Position numbers and translations under genes: made by a program. A DNA stretch of 64,000 nt from Yersinia thracica (GTDB lineage: Bacteria > Pseudomonadota > Gammaproteobacteria > Enterobacterales > Enterobacteriaceae): positions 18,611 through 82,610 of the forward strand of contig NZ_CABHXX010000008.1 of the NCBI RefSeq assembly GCF_902170565.1. The letters are read 5' to 3'. The notes beneath the pieces were generated by a model that made no database searches, was not told where the DNA came from, and worked only from the letters and a program-made list of their open reading frames with translations. Positions 19,015 to 27,084 of the stretch are shown here, piece after piece (the first letter of the stretch is position 1; every line of letters begins with the position of its first letter).

Positions 19015-21063
19015 CTAACTGAATAGCGGTAGGCTACTGTCGGTAAAGGGAATTTTTACCTGTATAACCTGCTGTTGACGCGTTAATGTGATGGATAATA
19101 TCTCGCCATTATTGTCCACTTGAACATCCAACAGGGGGTCGTGGTTATTCATATCAAACACGCAAGTGACCAGTGACTCAGGTTGATGATGACGCAAAAT
19201 CAGATAACTGATATCACGCACCGACGGATTTGCCGGTGCCAACCCCTGAAATAGGGTGGCATCCGCTGCGAGCCAAAGTGATAACGGGCGTGCCGCTGTT
19301 TGATAGCGGCACTGAATCACGCCATTGAGTGGTTGGGCGGTCACCTGATGTAAATATTGCATCGGCCCATTGCTGCTAAAAGTGGCACTTTCCCCCACTG
19401 ATTCCATTGCTGTGCCGTCAATATGCAGTGTCCAGTTCCACTCTTGCTGATGTGGATTAACGATACTGCTGAGGTCAATAATGGCGTCATCCAACCACAA
19501 AATACGGCGACGGAATTTGACATCGCGATAAGCTTCGCAATCCCATTGAACACGAGTATGACTGTCTAACTCGGGCGCTTTTTTACTCCAATCTACCTCT
19601 GTATCCAAGCAACTAAATTTTGCCGATTGATGCCAGTTATGAATCACCGGCACTGCGGGCGGCTGATTTGCCTGGTTAATACTCAGCGTATTGTGAGTGG
19701 CGCTATTTTTGTAGTATCCATAATGTAGCTGCGCGCCATAACCTGTGGTGCCTAAATCCGGCAGGATTTCGTGCCCTTGCTCAAACAAAATTAAATTTAG
19801 CCGATCATAATGATCGTGTTCACCTCCGTAAGGGCTGTGTTTTACCAACAAAGCCCGGCCAGACTGCGGTTGGCGCAAGATGGTCAGCCCGCAATCCGGT
19901 GCATGCAGTGTATCGGTTGGAATGACATCAATCATTTGTGGTGGTAATTCTTCAACGCCATACAGCAGAGCATCCAAATTTAGGCGCGGCTCATGGCGAT
20001 AAATATGCTGTAGGGCGGCAGCATATTCATCATTACCATAGGTTTTAAAAGCAAATTCATACAAATGGGCATGATTGAGCTGCTCTTGGCCCGCAGTACA
20101 ATCATTGATGCGCGGGAATGTGCCATCGGGCATCAGCAGTTTTAAAGGGAAACTGAGCATATCGCGGTAATAAGGCAACGCCAGCAGACTGTAGCGGCTA
20201 CCGGCGGCCAGTTTTTCAAATGACCAGAAGCCTTGCAGCGCATAAAAGTGATAATGCACCGAGCCTTCAAACCATAATCCCTCATTGAACAACCCATGTT
20301 CTAGCTGATAACGCAGGCCATATTCGGCATTCACCGCAAACTCAACATAGTGTTCATCTTCGAGGATCAAGCCGATCACCGCGATAGCGCTGCTGATCTT
20401 CACTTCATGGTTATGTAACTGGCGGGTGCGGTGTTGCATTAAGAAATCCGCGCCCTCTCGCAATAAGCGCCCGGCGATGCAGTCGCGTTGTTCCTGACTG
20501 AGCGCGTCGGCAATAAAGTCATAACCCAATGCAAAATCGAGCAGGCAATTGGCCTCACACAATGTCTGTGCATTGGCTTTGCCCGGCCCGTTGTACGGAA
20601 TCCCCCCGTGAACTTCATAGTTAGGATAGTAGCGGGCGTAATTGATCAGAATATCCCGCACCTTTTCGAAGTAACGACTTTCTCCAGTGAGCTGCCACAG
20701 CAAACCGAGCTGATTACAGGCTTTGGCATTGAGGCCATTAAGCGCCCGCCACCAGGCACCGTCATAGGGTTCTCCGCTAAACAGATGCGAGTCTATCGGG
20801 CAACGGTGTTGAGTCGGTGAATGGCGATCCCACTCCAACATCACACCGTGATCAGGGCAATAATAGTAATGGTTCCAGGTGGCGATACCGGTGGTCGGGA
20901 CTTGTGTTTCTGAGTCCAAAATCACCTGATTGCCTGCAATCAGCGAGGCAATAATCTCCGGCTGCTGCTGCACTGGATTTCCCTGATGTAGCACTGTATT
21001 TTTCTGATATAGCACAGCGCGCTGGCGGATTTTTGCCATCTGCCGATCCGTAAACTGCTTCAT
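19015..21063 (-). CDS. Heparinase II/III-family oligo-uronate (oligoalginate-type) lyase
   Basis: This 682-residue protein has the layout of PL15/PL17-type exolytic lyases: an N-terminal alpha/alpha toroid and a C-terminal beta-sheet domain. Candidate catalytic residues are Asn218-His219 in LHNHEVKISSA and Tyr271/Tyr274 in EGSVHYHFYALQGF; the heparinase-type motif GGEHDHYDRLNL (413-424) follows. No signal peptide is visible, so it probably acts in the cytoplasm on imported unsaturated oligouronates, releasing monomers that become 4-deoxy-5-keto uronate. It is 22 bases downstream of a secreted PF05426-type lyase and opposite an ABC importer operon. The exact substrate (alginate, glucuronan or another polyuronate) cannot be read from sequence. 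Confidence 0.82.
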   Translation of the reverse strand: MKQFTDRQMAKIRQRAVLYQKNTVLHQGNPVQQQPEIIASLIAGNQVILDSETQVPTTGIATWNHYYYCPDHGVMLEWDRHSPTQHRCPIDSHLFSGEPYDGAWWRALNGLNAKACNQLGLLWQLTGESRYFEKVRDILINYARYYPNYEVHGGIPYNGPGKANAQTLCEANCLLDFALGYDFIADALSQEQRDCIAGRLLREGADFLMQHRTRQLHNHEVKISSAIAVIGLILEDEHYVEFAVNAEYGLRYQLEHGLFNEGLWFEGSVHYHFYALQGFWSFEKLAAGSRYSLLALPYYRDMLSFPLKLLMPDGTFPRINDCTAGQEQLNHAHLYEFAFKTYGNDEYAAALQHIYRHEPRLNLDALLYGVEELPPQMIDVIPTDTLHAPDCGLTILRQPQSGRALLVKHSPYGGEHDHYDRLNLILFEQGHEILPDLGTTGYGAQLHYGYYKNSATHNTLSINQANQPPAVPVIHNWHQSAKFSCLDTEVDWSKKAPELDSHTRVQWDCEAYRDVKFRRRILWLDDAIIDLSSIVNPHQQEWNWTLHIDGTAMESVGESATFSSNGPMQYLHQVTAQPLNGVIQCRYQTAARPLSLWLAADATLFQGLAPANPSVRDISYLILRHHQPESLVTCVFDMNNHDPLLDVQVDNNGEILSITLTRQQQVIQVKIPFTDSSLPLFS

Positions 21064-21085
21064 ATCTGGTGTGTCCTCGCGGTGC

Positions 21086-22321
21086 TTATTTTTTTGTGTT
21101 CAGTGGCTGTGTTATTGGGTAAAGCAGGATTTCAACGGCATCCGGATATTGGGCAATCAGGTATTGCGCTTTTTGTTGGAAATCAGTGTCAGCCGGGTAG
21201 GCGCGGGCGGCCGTTATCATATTGACCAAGGCTTTTTTATCTTGCACCCCGTCCAAGTCTTTGTACGGCCAAACCTGGTCGGTATTGATAAAGCCCGCGA
21301 CATATTGATAGCCTTTTTTCAAACTGTGTTCATCAAGGCTAAAGTTCCAGATATCTTTATCGGCCACTTCACCCAGGCGGCCCAGCTTGTTGTAGGCTTC
21401 CAGATGGAAATTACTGTAATGCCATGGGCGGGTGCGTTCCAGTTCTGCATTTTGGCGGCCTTGCATATCAAAATGCGAGGGAATTCGGCGCAGTTGCGTG
21501 ATTTCTAAGCGCTTTTGTGCGGCGGCTTTTTGGTCGCTGAACAACGCAAAAGAGGCGGCCTGCATATCAAAATAGGTGCCGTGGTTATTATGCCAATTAT
21601 CCTCTTCGAAACCATTTTGGCTGGTGGTCATCCATTGATAAAAATCTTTGTACCAAAGTTTGATAGCTTGATAGTCGGCGTCATTGAGGACATTCGCGGG
21701 CCTTATCAATTCCACCGCATCAATAACGTCTACCAGTGCCCGGCTATCTATCAAGCCAATACCTCGGCCTTCATTGATGCCCGGAATAGCTTGAGCATAT
21801 TGTAAATTCGGGTTCATTCGGGTATTGGGGTTGACGAACCAATTGACCAATAAATCGCGCGCTTTTTCGGCATACTCTGGCTTGCCGGTAAAGCTATAAG
21901 CTAATGCCAGATAATAGACATCGGCACTGAAGCTGTTCATGCGTTTCTTATCAGTCGCGTCACTATTGGCATCAGGATTCGTTTCGCCGTCTTTACGCAA
22001 ATAAGGCATGCCGTCTTTCTTACTTGGGTCCGGCCACCAATAAGGTGGGAAGCTGTAATAGTCATGTTTATCACCACTGGCGGCCAACAGACTTTTATCC
22101 ATGACAGAATAGAGCGGCGCTTTCAGGGCAATGTCTGCTTTAGCTATCAGATTTTTATAGGATTTTTCATATAGCGGATTGTTTTGTTTAATTTGGTCAA
22201 TGCTATAGTTTATATCATCCATTTTTAATAATAATGGGTGGCTTTCTGCCGCGTAAATAAAGGGCGAAGAGCTAAGAAGAATAGCCAGTAATAGGTTTTT
22301 TTTACCCAACATTTTCATCAT
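21086..22321 (-). CDS. Secreted alginate-lyase-family (PF05426) polyuronate lyase
   Basis: A 411-residue protein with a Sec signal peptide (about 1-24, ending FIYAA) and an alpha/alpha-toroid lyase domain of the alginate_lyase superfamily (PL5/PL38-like). Motifs resemble the PL5 active site: Asn245-Asn246-His247 in WHNNHGTYFD, and Arg296 with Tyr302 in ELERTRPWHYS. The block HDYYSFPPYWWPDPSK (86-101) is also shared with the second family member at 27085-28257. It is expected to cut polyuronate in the periplasm to oligomers for the ABC importer encoded divergently. It forms an operon with the heparinase-like lyase downstream. Start ATG 22321; a second ATG is three codons in. Confidence 0.82.
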   Translation of the reverse strand: MMKMLGKKNLLLAILLSSSPFIYAAESHPLLLKMDDINYSIDQIKQNNPLYEKSYKNLIAKADIALKAPLYSVMDKSLLAASGDKHDYYSFPPYWWPDPSKKDGMPYLRKDGETNPDANSDATDKKRMNSFSADVYYLALAYSFTGKPEYAEKARDLLVNWFVNPNTRMNPNLQYAQAIPGINEGRGIGLIDSRALVDVIDAVELIRPANVLNDADYQAIKLWYKDFYQWMTTSQNGFEEDNWHNNHGTYFDMQAASFALFSDQKAAAQKRLEITQLRRIPSHFDMQGRQNAELERTRPWHYSNFHLEAYNKLGRLGEVADKDIWNFSLDEHSLKKGYQYVAGFINTDQVWPYKDLDGVQDKKALVNMITAARAYPADTDFQQKAQYLIAQYPDAVEILLYPITQPLNTKK

Positions 22322-22457
22322 ACTTTCCTTATTTTTTATGATTTACATGATTAAAAATAAAGTGTTTTGGTTGATTTAATTAATTTATCCATTCTTAATG
22401 AATAGTTTTTCTTACCTTTAAAAAACAAGGTTATTAAATTTATTGGTACGCTATCAA

Positions 22458-22480
22458 TAAAGGGAACGCTGTTCCATTTA
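22458..22480. promoter_or_regulatory. KdgR-like operator palindrome
   Basis: TAAAGGGAACGCTGTTCCATTTA is described by its arms TAAAGGGAAC and GTTCCATTTA, which are inverted repeats apart from one base pair. The opposite strand, AAATGGAACAGCGTTCCC, resembles the enterobacterial KdgR operator (about AATGAAACA-N-TGTTTCATT). KdgR responds to 2-keto-3-deoxygluconate, an end product of uronate lysis, so the location is functionally logical. Assignment to KdgR is inference; another IclR-family regulator is possible. Confidence 0.5.
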
Positions 22481-22518
22481 AGATGGATTTTAATTCTAGG
22501 GTAAAGTTTTAGGACTTT

Positions 22519-22534
22519 TGTGATCTAGATCTAT
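22519..22534. promoter_or_regulatory. CRP-like site in the divergent lyase/ABC region
   Basis: TGTGATCTAGATCTAT matches the idealised CRP site TGTGATCTAGATCACA through its first 13 bases and has a poor right end. Confidence 0.45.
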
Positions 22535-22567
22535 CTTATAAATTATCTGTTAATAAATGATTTAAAT

Positions 22568-22583
22568 TGTGATTGGCATCAAA
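22568..22583. promoter_or_regulatory. Second CRP-like site in the divergent region
   Basis: TGTGATTGGCATCAAA has a perfect left half and a TCAAA right half (consensus TCACA), 49 bases from the first site. Confidence 0.4.
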
Positions 22584-22884
22584 TTAAATCTCTATTTTAG
22601 ACATTTTTTAGGCAATTTAAATAATTACACGATTTTTTTATTTTTTAAAATGAAGATATTATAGCTTTGTTTTTAAAAGGTAATTTAACTTAATTGTTAT
22701 TTTGTCTCATTTTGCAAGTGTGATCTTAAGCAGAAATATTAAAATGGAATTAAGTTTTGTTTTTTATGGTGTAGTTTTTTGTTTTCCTCTGAGTTCTAAT
22801 GTTGTCGAGTGTTTCGTGATTTTATTCTGTTATTTAAACTTCTGGGTAAATTCATAAAAATTAGATTTCAACGAGGACGCTAAG

Positions 22885-24198
22885 ATGAAGACAAAAATGA
22901 TAATGTCAAAAGTAAAAATAAAATCTTTGCTGTTGTTAACTTATTTAGCTATGGGGGTTCCTTCTCTCCACGCAGCAGAGACATTACAGGTGTGGATACG
23001 CGCCAGTAATGATTCAAAAAATATTTATAAAGCAGAAGCTGAGACTTTTGAGAAGAAAACCGGCATCAAAATTGAATATTTCAATGCCACCACCGATTTT
23101 GAACAGCGCCTGGCAAGGGCGGCGGCCGGTAACGCTTTGCCGGACTTGATTTTCAATGATGCGGCGGCTATCGGGCAGTTTGTTCAGCTCGGTATTGTTG
23201 AGCCGATCGAGCCGAAAAATATCATTGGTGGGGCAGATGTCTTAGATACTGCTTGGCAGAGCGCCCAATATATTGACGGTAAATATTATGGCGTGCCAAC
23301 TTCAGCACAAACCTTTGCTTTGTTTATCCGTAAAGATTGGCGCGAAAAACTGGGCTTAGAGTTACCGAAAAGCTGGGAAGATATCAGCACCTTGGCCAAA
23401 GCATTTACCTTTAATGACCCCGATGGCAATGGCAAAAATGATACTTACGGCTTTATTTTGCCCGCCTCCACCACTCGTGGTTACGCCAGCTGGTTTATCA
23501 GCTCCTATCTGTGGCAAGCCGGTGGTGACTTCATTCGCCCGGCCGGTGAGGGCAAATTTAAAGGCTCATTGGAAGAACCCGCAGCGGTTGAAACACTGAG
23601 CTTCATTCGCGGCATGGTGTGCAACAAAACGGTACAGCCGGGCGCAATTAACGCCACCACCGCCGACGCCATTCCTTCCTTCCGTTCCGGTCAAAGCGGC
23701 ATGTTCGTCACCGGCCCATACCATATTGCTCTATTTGATAAAGATCCCGGTAAAGATGCTTTTGAAGTGATCCCGCCGCCAAAAGGGCCCAAAGGGCAGG
23801 CAACACTGGCCGAAGGCACCACGGTATTTATGATGAAAAGTAGCGAGAAAAAAGCAGCTGCTCAGAAATTCATAGAATTTATGATTTCACCTGAAGGGCA
23901 ACAAATCGGCATGGGCATGGGCAGCAACAATATGCCGGTCGTGCGCTTATCCATTAATAAACTGGTTGATACCAAAGCCGTTTATAACGACCCGCGCTGG
24001 GCAATGTTTGCAGATTTGTACGCCGAACATGGCCGCTATATTCCGCAAGTCCCTAACTGGACGCCAATTCGTCAGGTTACTGCTGAAGGTTTCAACCGCA
24101 TCTTAGCCAACTGTGAGGGTGATATCCCTGCTGAATTAAAAGCAGTGAATCAGAAAGTGAATGATGAGTTGGCTAAACAGAATGTCTTAGGGCAGTGA
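22885..24198 (+). CDS. ABC transporter oligosaccharide-binding protein
   Basis: Periplasmic solute-binding protein of the CUT1 (extracellular family 1) type, 437 residues with an N-terminal signal peptide of about 30 residues ending in LHAAE. The mature protein starts TLQVWIRASNDSKNI and has the usual two-lobe sequence pattern. A calcium-loop-like motif DPDGNGKND (178-186) is comparable to the Ca site of the Sphingomonas alginate-binding proteins AlgQ1/Q2, though similar loops occur in other sugar-binding proteins. It is the first gene of a five-gene operon (binding protein, two permeases, ATPase, lyase). Substrate inferred: oligouronates. Translation could also start at internal Met residues 5 or 7; ATG 22885 has the best ribosome-binding site. 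Confidence 0.9.
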   Translation: MKTKMIMSKVKIKSLLLLTYLAMGVPSLHAAETLQVWIRASNDSKNIYKAEAETFEKKTGIKIEYFNATTDFEQRLARAAAGNALPDLIFNDAAAIGQFVQLGIVEPIEPKNIIGGADVLDTAWQSAQYIDGKYYGVPTSAQTFALFIRKDWREKLGLELPKSWEDISTLAKAFTFNDPDGNGKNDTYGFILPASTTRGYASWFISSYLWQAGGDFIRPAGEGKFKGSLEEPAAVETLSFIRGMVCNKTVQPGAINATTADAIPSFRSGQSGMFVTGPYHIALFDKDPGKDAFEVIPPPKGPKGQATLAEGTTVFMMKSSEKKAAAQKFIEFMISPEGQQIGMGMGSNNMPVVRLSINKLVDTKAVYNDPRWAMFADLYAEHGRYIPQVPNWTPIRQVTAEGFNRILANCEGDIPAELKAVNQKVNDELAKQNVLGQ

Positions 24199-24205
24199 GT
24201 AAATC

Positions 24206-25090
24206 ATGATAACGCTAACCCCCCGACTAAAACGTAATCTGGTTCCGTGGCTGTTCTTGGCCCCGGCACTGGTCATCTTCACCTGGTTTAAATTCATCCC
24301 GATGCTGCAAGGGCTGGTGATGAGTTTTTACAAGGTTAACTTTAACCAGCCAAATGAGTGGGTCGGGTTTGACAACTTTTCCCGCGCGATGGGTGATGAA
24401 GCACTGCATTCTGCGGTTTTCAACACCCTGTTATATGTGGTGGTCACCATGGTGGTGGCCGCTTTTATCGCCTTCTTCTTAGCGATGTTATTGGAAGGGC
24501 CGGCGCGGCATTTGCGTTTTATCCGTACCGCAATCTTCTTGCCTGCGGTGACCAGTGCGGCGATCGTCGCCGAAATGTGGCGAATTCTGTTTAACCCGAC
24601 GAGCAACGGTGTCGTCAACCACATTTTGTCGTGGTTTAGCATTGAAGCGCAGGGTTTTCTGGCCGACACCGACCAGGCGCTGTGGACCGTGATGTTGCTG
24701 CATATCTGGAAAGCCGTGCCTTACAACATGGTTATCTTTATTGCGGGTCTGGTGGGGATTAGCCGTGATTTGTACGACGCCTCGAATGTGGACGGCGCTA
24801 ACTGGTGGAACCGTCTGCGTTACGTTACTTTGCCGGGCATGATCCCCGCGCTTTCTGTGGTGCTGATGCTGTCATTCATCCGTGGTTTCCGGGTGTTTGC
24901 TGAAGTCTATGCCACCACCGGCGGCGGCCCGTCTAATGCGACAGAAATGATCATGACTCATATCTACAAACTGGGCTTTGAGCAGTTTGACTATGGTTAT
25001 GCGTCAGCGGTGTCCTTCCTGTTATTCGCTTTCACTGTGGTGCTGACTATTTGTCATCTCACATTGAAAAAGCGTATAGCCCGTTACTAA
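24206..25090 (+). CDS. ABC sugar-type permease, MalF-like subunit
   Basis: Inner-membrane permease of 294 residues with six predicted hydrophobic segments and the EAA loop seen as DASNVDGANWWNRLRYVTLP (about 192-211), which contacts the ATPase. It lies seven bases after the binding-protein gene and 19 bases before the second permease, so the importer is a heterodimeric CUT1 system. Substrate is inferred from the neighbouring uronate lyases. Confidence 0.93.
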   Translation: MITLTPRLKRNLVPWLFLAPALVIFTWFKFIPMLQGLVMSFYKVNFNQPNEWVGFDNFSRAMGDEALHSAVFNTLLYVVVTMVVAAFIAFFLAMLLEGPARHLRFIRTAIFLPAVTSAAIVAEMWRILFNPTSNGVVNHILSWFSIEAQGFLADTDQALWTVMLLHIWKAVPYNMVIFIAGLVGISRDLYDASNVDGANWWNRLRYVTLPGMIPALSVVLMLSFIRGFRVFAEVYATTGGGPSNATEMIMTHIYKLGFEQFDYGYASAVSFLLFAFTVVLTICHLTLKKRIARY

Positions 25091-25109
25091 CCCGAGCCGG
25101 AGACTGGGA

Positions 25110-25949
25110 ATGAAAAGTAAAAGTTGGAACAGTATCGGCCGCTGGGTAATTTATGGTCTGTTGCTGGTGGTGTTTGTCGGCCCCTATTGGGGCATCATTG
25201 CCACCGCATTCAGCGGCGCACCGGTAAAACCGGGGGAGCTGTTGGCCTGGCCCAATCAATTCTCGTGGGATAACTTTATCTTCGCCTGGATGGATATCGG
25301 CGTCTGGCAATACCTGCTGAACTCCATCGTCGTGGTGTTCTTCGGCACCATTTTACAGGTGTCGGTCAGTGCTCTGGCGGCCTATGCGCTGGCCCGTAAA
25401 AAGTTTGTCGGGGTCTCGCTGACCAGCTTGATTATTCTGTCGACCATGATGCTGCCGGAAGAAGTTATCGCCATCCCGCTGTATATGATAATCAACTGGC
25501 GACTGCCGGTGATTGATGCCTCGCTGTACAACAGCTATCTGGGCATGATCCTGCCGGTGGTGGGTTGGGCTTTCTCTATCTTCGTGCTGACCGAGTTTAT
25601 GGCGGCTATCCCGAAAGAGCTGGAGGAAGCGGCGCGCATTGATGGTGCCAGCGAATGGCAAATCTTCTTCCACGTCATCCTGCCGCTGGTTAAACCGGCA
25701 TTGGGCACCGTGGTGACCTTCGGCTTCATCATGATTTGGGACCAATACCTGTTGCCACTGATTGTGGTGAATCAGGACAGTTTGAACACTATTCCGGTGA
25801 TCCTCGGCACATTGCGTACTGACGAGACCATCACACCAAATATCTTTATTGCCATCACTCTGTTGGCGATGTTGCCAAGCATCATCGTGTATCTGGGTCT
25901 GCAAAAACATTTCAATCGCGGGATCATGTCTGGCGCGGTTAAAGGCTAG
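25110..25949 (+). CDS. ABC sugar-type permease, MalG-like subunit
   Basis: Second membrane subunit, 279 residues. The MalG-type C-terminal EAA loop EEAARIDGASEWQIFFHVIL (about 172-191) is clear, and the C terminus ends HFNRGIMSGAVKG, a classic MalG-family ending. The start ATG 25110 has GGAGACTGGG upstream. Located between the MalF-like permease and the ATPase. Confidence 0.94.
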   Translation: MKSKSWNSIGRWVIYGLLLVVFVGPYWGIIATAFSGAPVKPGELLAWPNQFSWDNFIFAWMDIGVWQYLLNSIVVVFFGTILQVSVSALAAYALARKKFVGVSLTSLIILSTMMLPEEVIAIPLYMIINWRLPVIDASLYNSYLGMILPVVGWAFSIFVLTEFMAAIPKELEEAARIDGASEWQIFFHVILPLVKPALGTVVTFGFIMIWDQYLLPLIVVNQDSLNTIPVILGTLRTDETITPNIFIAITLLAMLPSIIVYLGLQKHFNRGIMSGAVKG

Positions 25950-25960
25950 GGAGAAACAAA

Positions 25961-27076
25961 ATGGGATCGGTTGTACTTAAAAATGTCTGTAAATCTTACG
26001 GTGACACCCATGTGATCCGCGATGTATCGCTGGAAATCCCTGACGGTGAATTCTGCGTGTTAGTTGGCCCGAGCGGCTGCGGAAAATCCACCTTACTGCG
26101 CATGATAGCCGGGCTGGAGGAGATCTCCGGCGGCACGGTGGGCATCAATGATAAAGACGTCACTGACGTTGAACCCAAGATGCGCGACATTGCCATGGTG
26201 TTCCAAAGTTATGCGCTTTATCCGCAGATGACGGTGCGCGAGAACATGGGTTTTGCGCTGAAAATGGCCAAAATGTCCAAAGCCGAGATCAATAAAAAAG
26301 TGGAGTCCACGGCGGAATTACTGGGCTTACAAGCTTTGTTGGAGCGGCTGCCGAAAGATTTGTCCGGTGGTCAACGCCAGCGGGTGGCCATGGGTCGCGC
26401 CATTGTGCGTAACCCGCAAGTGTTCTTGTTCGATGAGCCATTGTCGAACTTGGATGCCAAATTGCGTACTCAGGTGCGTGGTGAGATCCGCGAATTGCAT
26501 CAACGGCTGAAGACCACTTCCGTCTATGTGACGCATGATCAGATTGAAGCGATGACCATGGGGCAGATGATCGTGGTGCTGCGCGACGGGCGTATTGAGC
26601 AAGTCGGCTCGCCATTGGATCTTTACGATCGTCCCGCCAACTTATTTGTGGCTGGCTTTATCGGATCACCGGAGATCAATCAGTTGAAAGGCACCGTGGT
26701 GCTCAATGCTGGAGAGACGACAGAACAAGGCGACGAATTCCTGCTGCGGCTGGAAGACGGCTCTTTGCTGACATTGCCGGCCGGTTTGCAAGTGACTGAT
26801 GGGCAAAATGTGGTGTATGCCATTCGTCCAGAGCAGGTCAACGTGGTGGATGAAACACACCACGCCAGCGCACTGAAAGCGACCATTACCGCGATTGAAA
26901 ATACCGGCTCGGATATGCAGCTATTTTGCAGCACCGGCGGGGGCCGTTTTACCTCGGTCTTCAAACAGCGTTTGGCGGTGAATGCAGGGGAGACCGTGTA
27001 TTTGCAGCCTAAGCTGGCCGGTATCCACATTTTTGATGCCGCCACTGGCGTGCGGGTTGCCAGTCAGGCCGCATAA
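25961..27076 (+). CDS. ABC sugar-type ATPase, MalK/UgpC-like
   Basis: Nucleotide-binding subunit of 371 residues. Walker A GPSGCGKST (about 37-45), Q-loop VFQSYALYPQMTV, signature LSGGQRQRVAMGRAI, Walker B VFLFDEPLSNLD and H-loop VTHDQIEAMT are all intact, with the C-terminal OB/TOBE domain (from about 240; YAIRPEQVNV) typical of CUT1 ATPases. Eleven bases downstream of the MalG-like permease. It completes the importer encoded with the lyases. Confidence 0.95.
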   Translation: MGSVVLKNVCKSYGDTHVIRDVSLEIPDGEFCVLVGPSGCGKSTLLRMIAGLEEISGGTVGINDKDVTDVEPKMRDIAMVFQSYALYPQMTVRENMGFALKMAKMSKAEINKKVESTAELLGLQALLERLPKDLSGGQRQRVAMGRAIVRNPQVFLFDEPLSNLDAKLRTQVRGEIRELHQRLKTTSVYVTHDQIEAMTMGQMIVVLRDGRIEQVGSPLDLYDRPANLFVAGFIGSPEINQLKGTVVLNAGETTEQGDEFLLRLEDGSLLTLPAGLQVTDGQNVVYAIRPEQVNVVDETHHASALKATITAIENTGSDMQLFCSTGGGRFTSVFKQRLAVNAGETVYLQPKLAGIHIFDAATGVRVASQAA

Positions 27077-27084
27077 AGGAAGCC

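Larger units (their letters stand above)
22322..22884. other. Divergent regulatory region between lyase operon and ABC operon
   Basis: A 563-base, very AT-rich region with no plausible gene. It holds a KdgR-like palindrome (22458-22480) and two CRP-like sites (22519-22534, 22568-22583), and a third CRP half-site around 22719-22734. This is the pattern expected for catabolite-controlled, inducer-controlled divergent promoters. The downstream operon has a Shine-Dalgarno ACGAGGAC near 22870. Confidence 0.7.
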
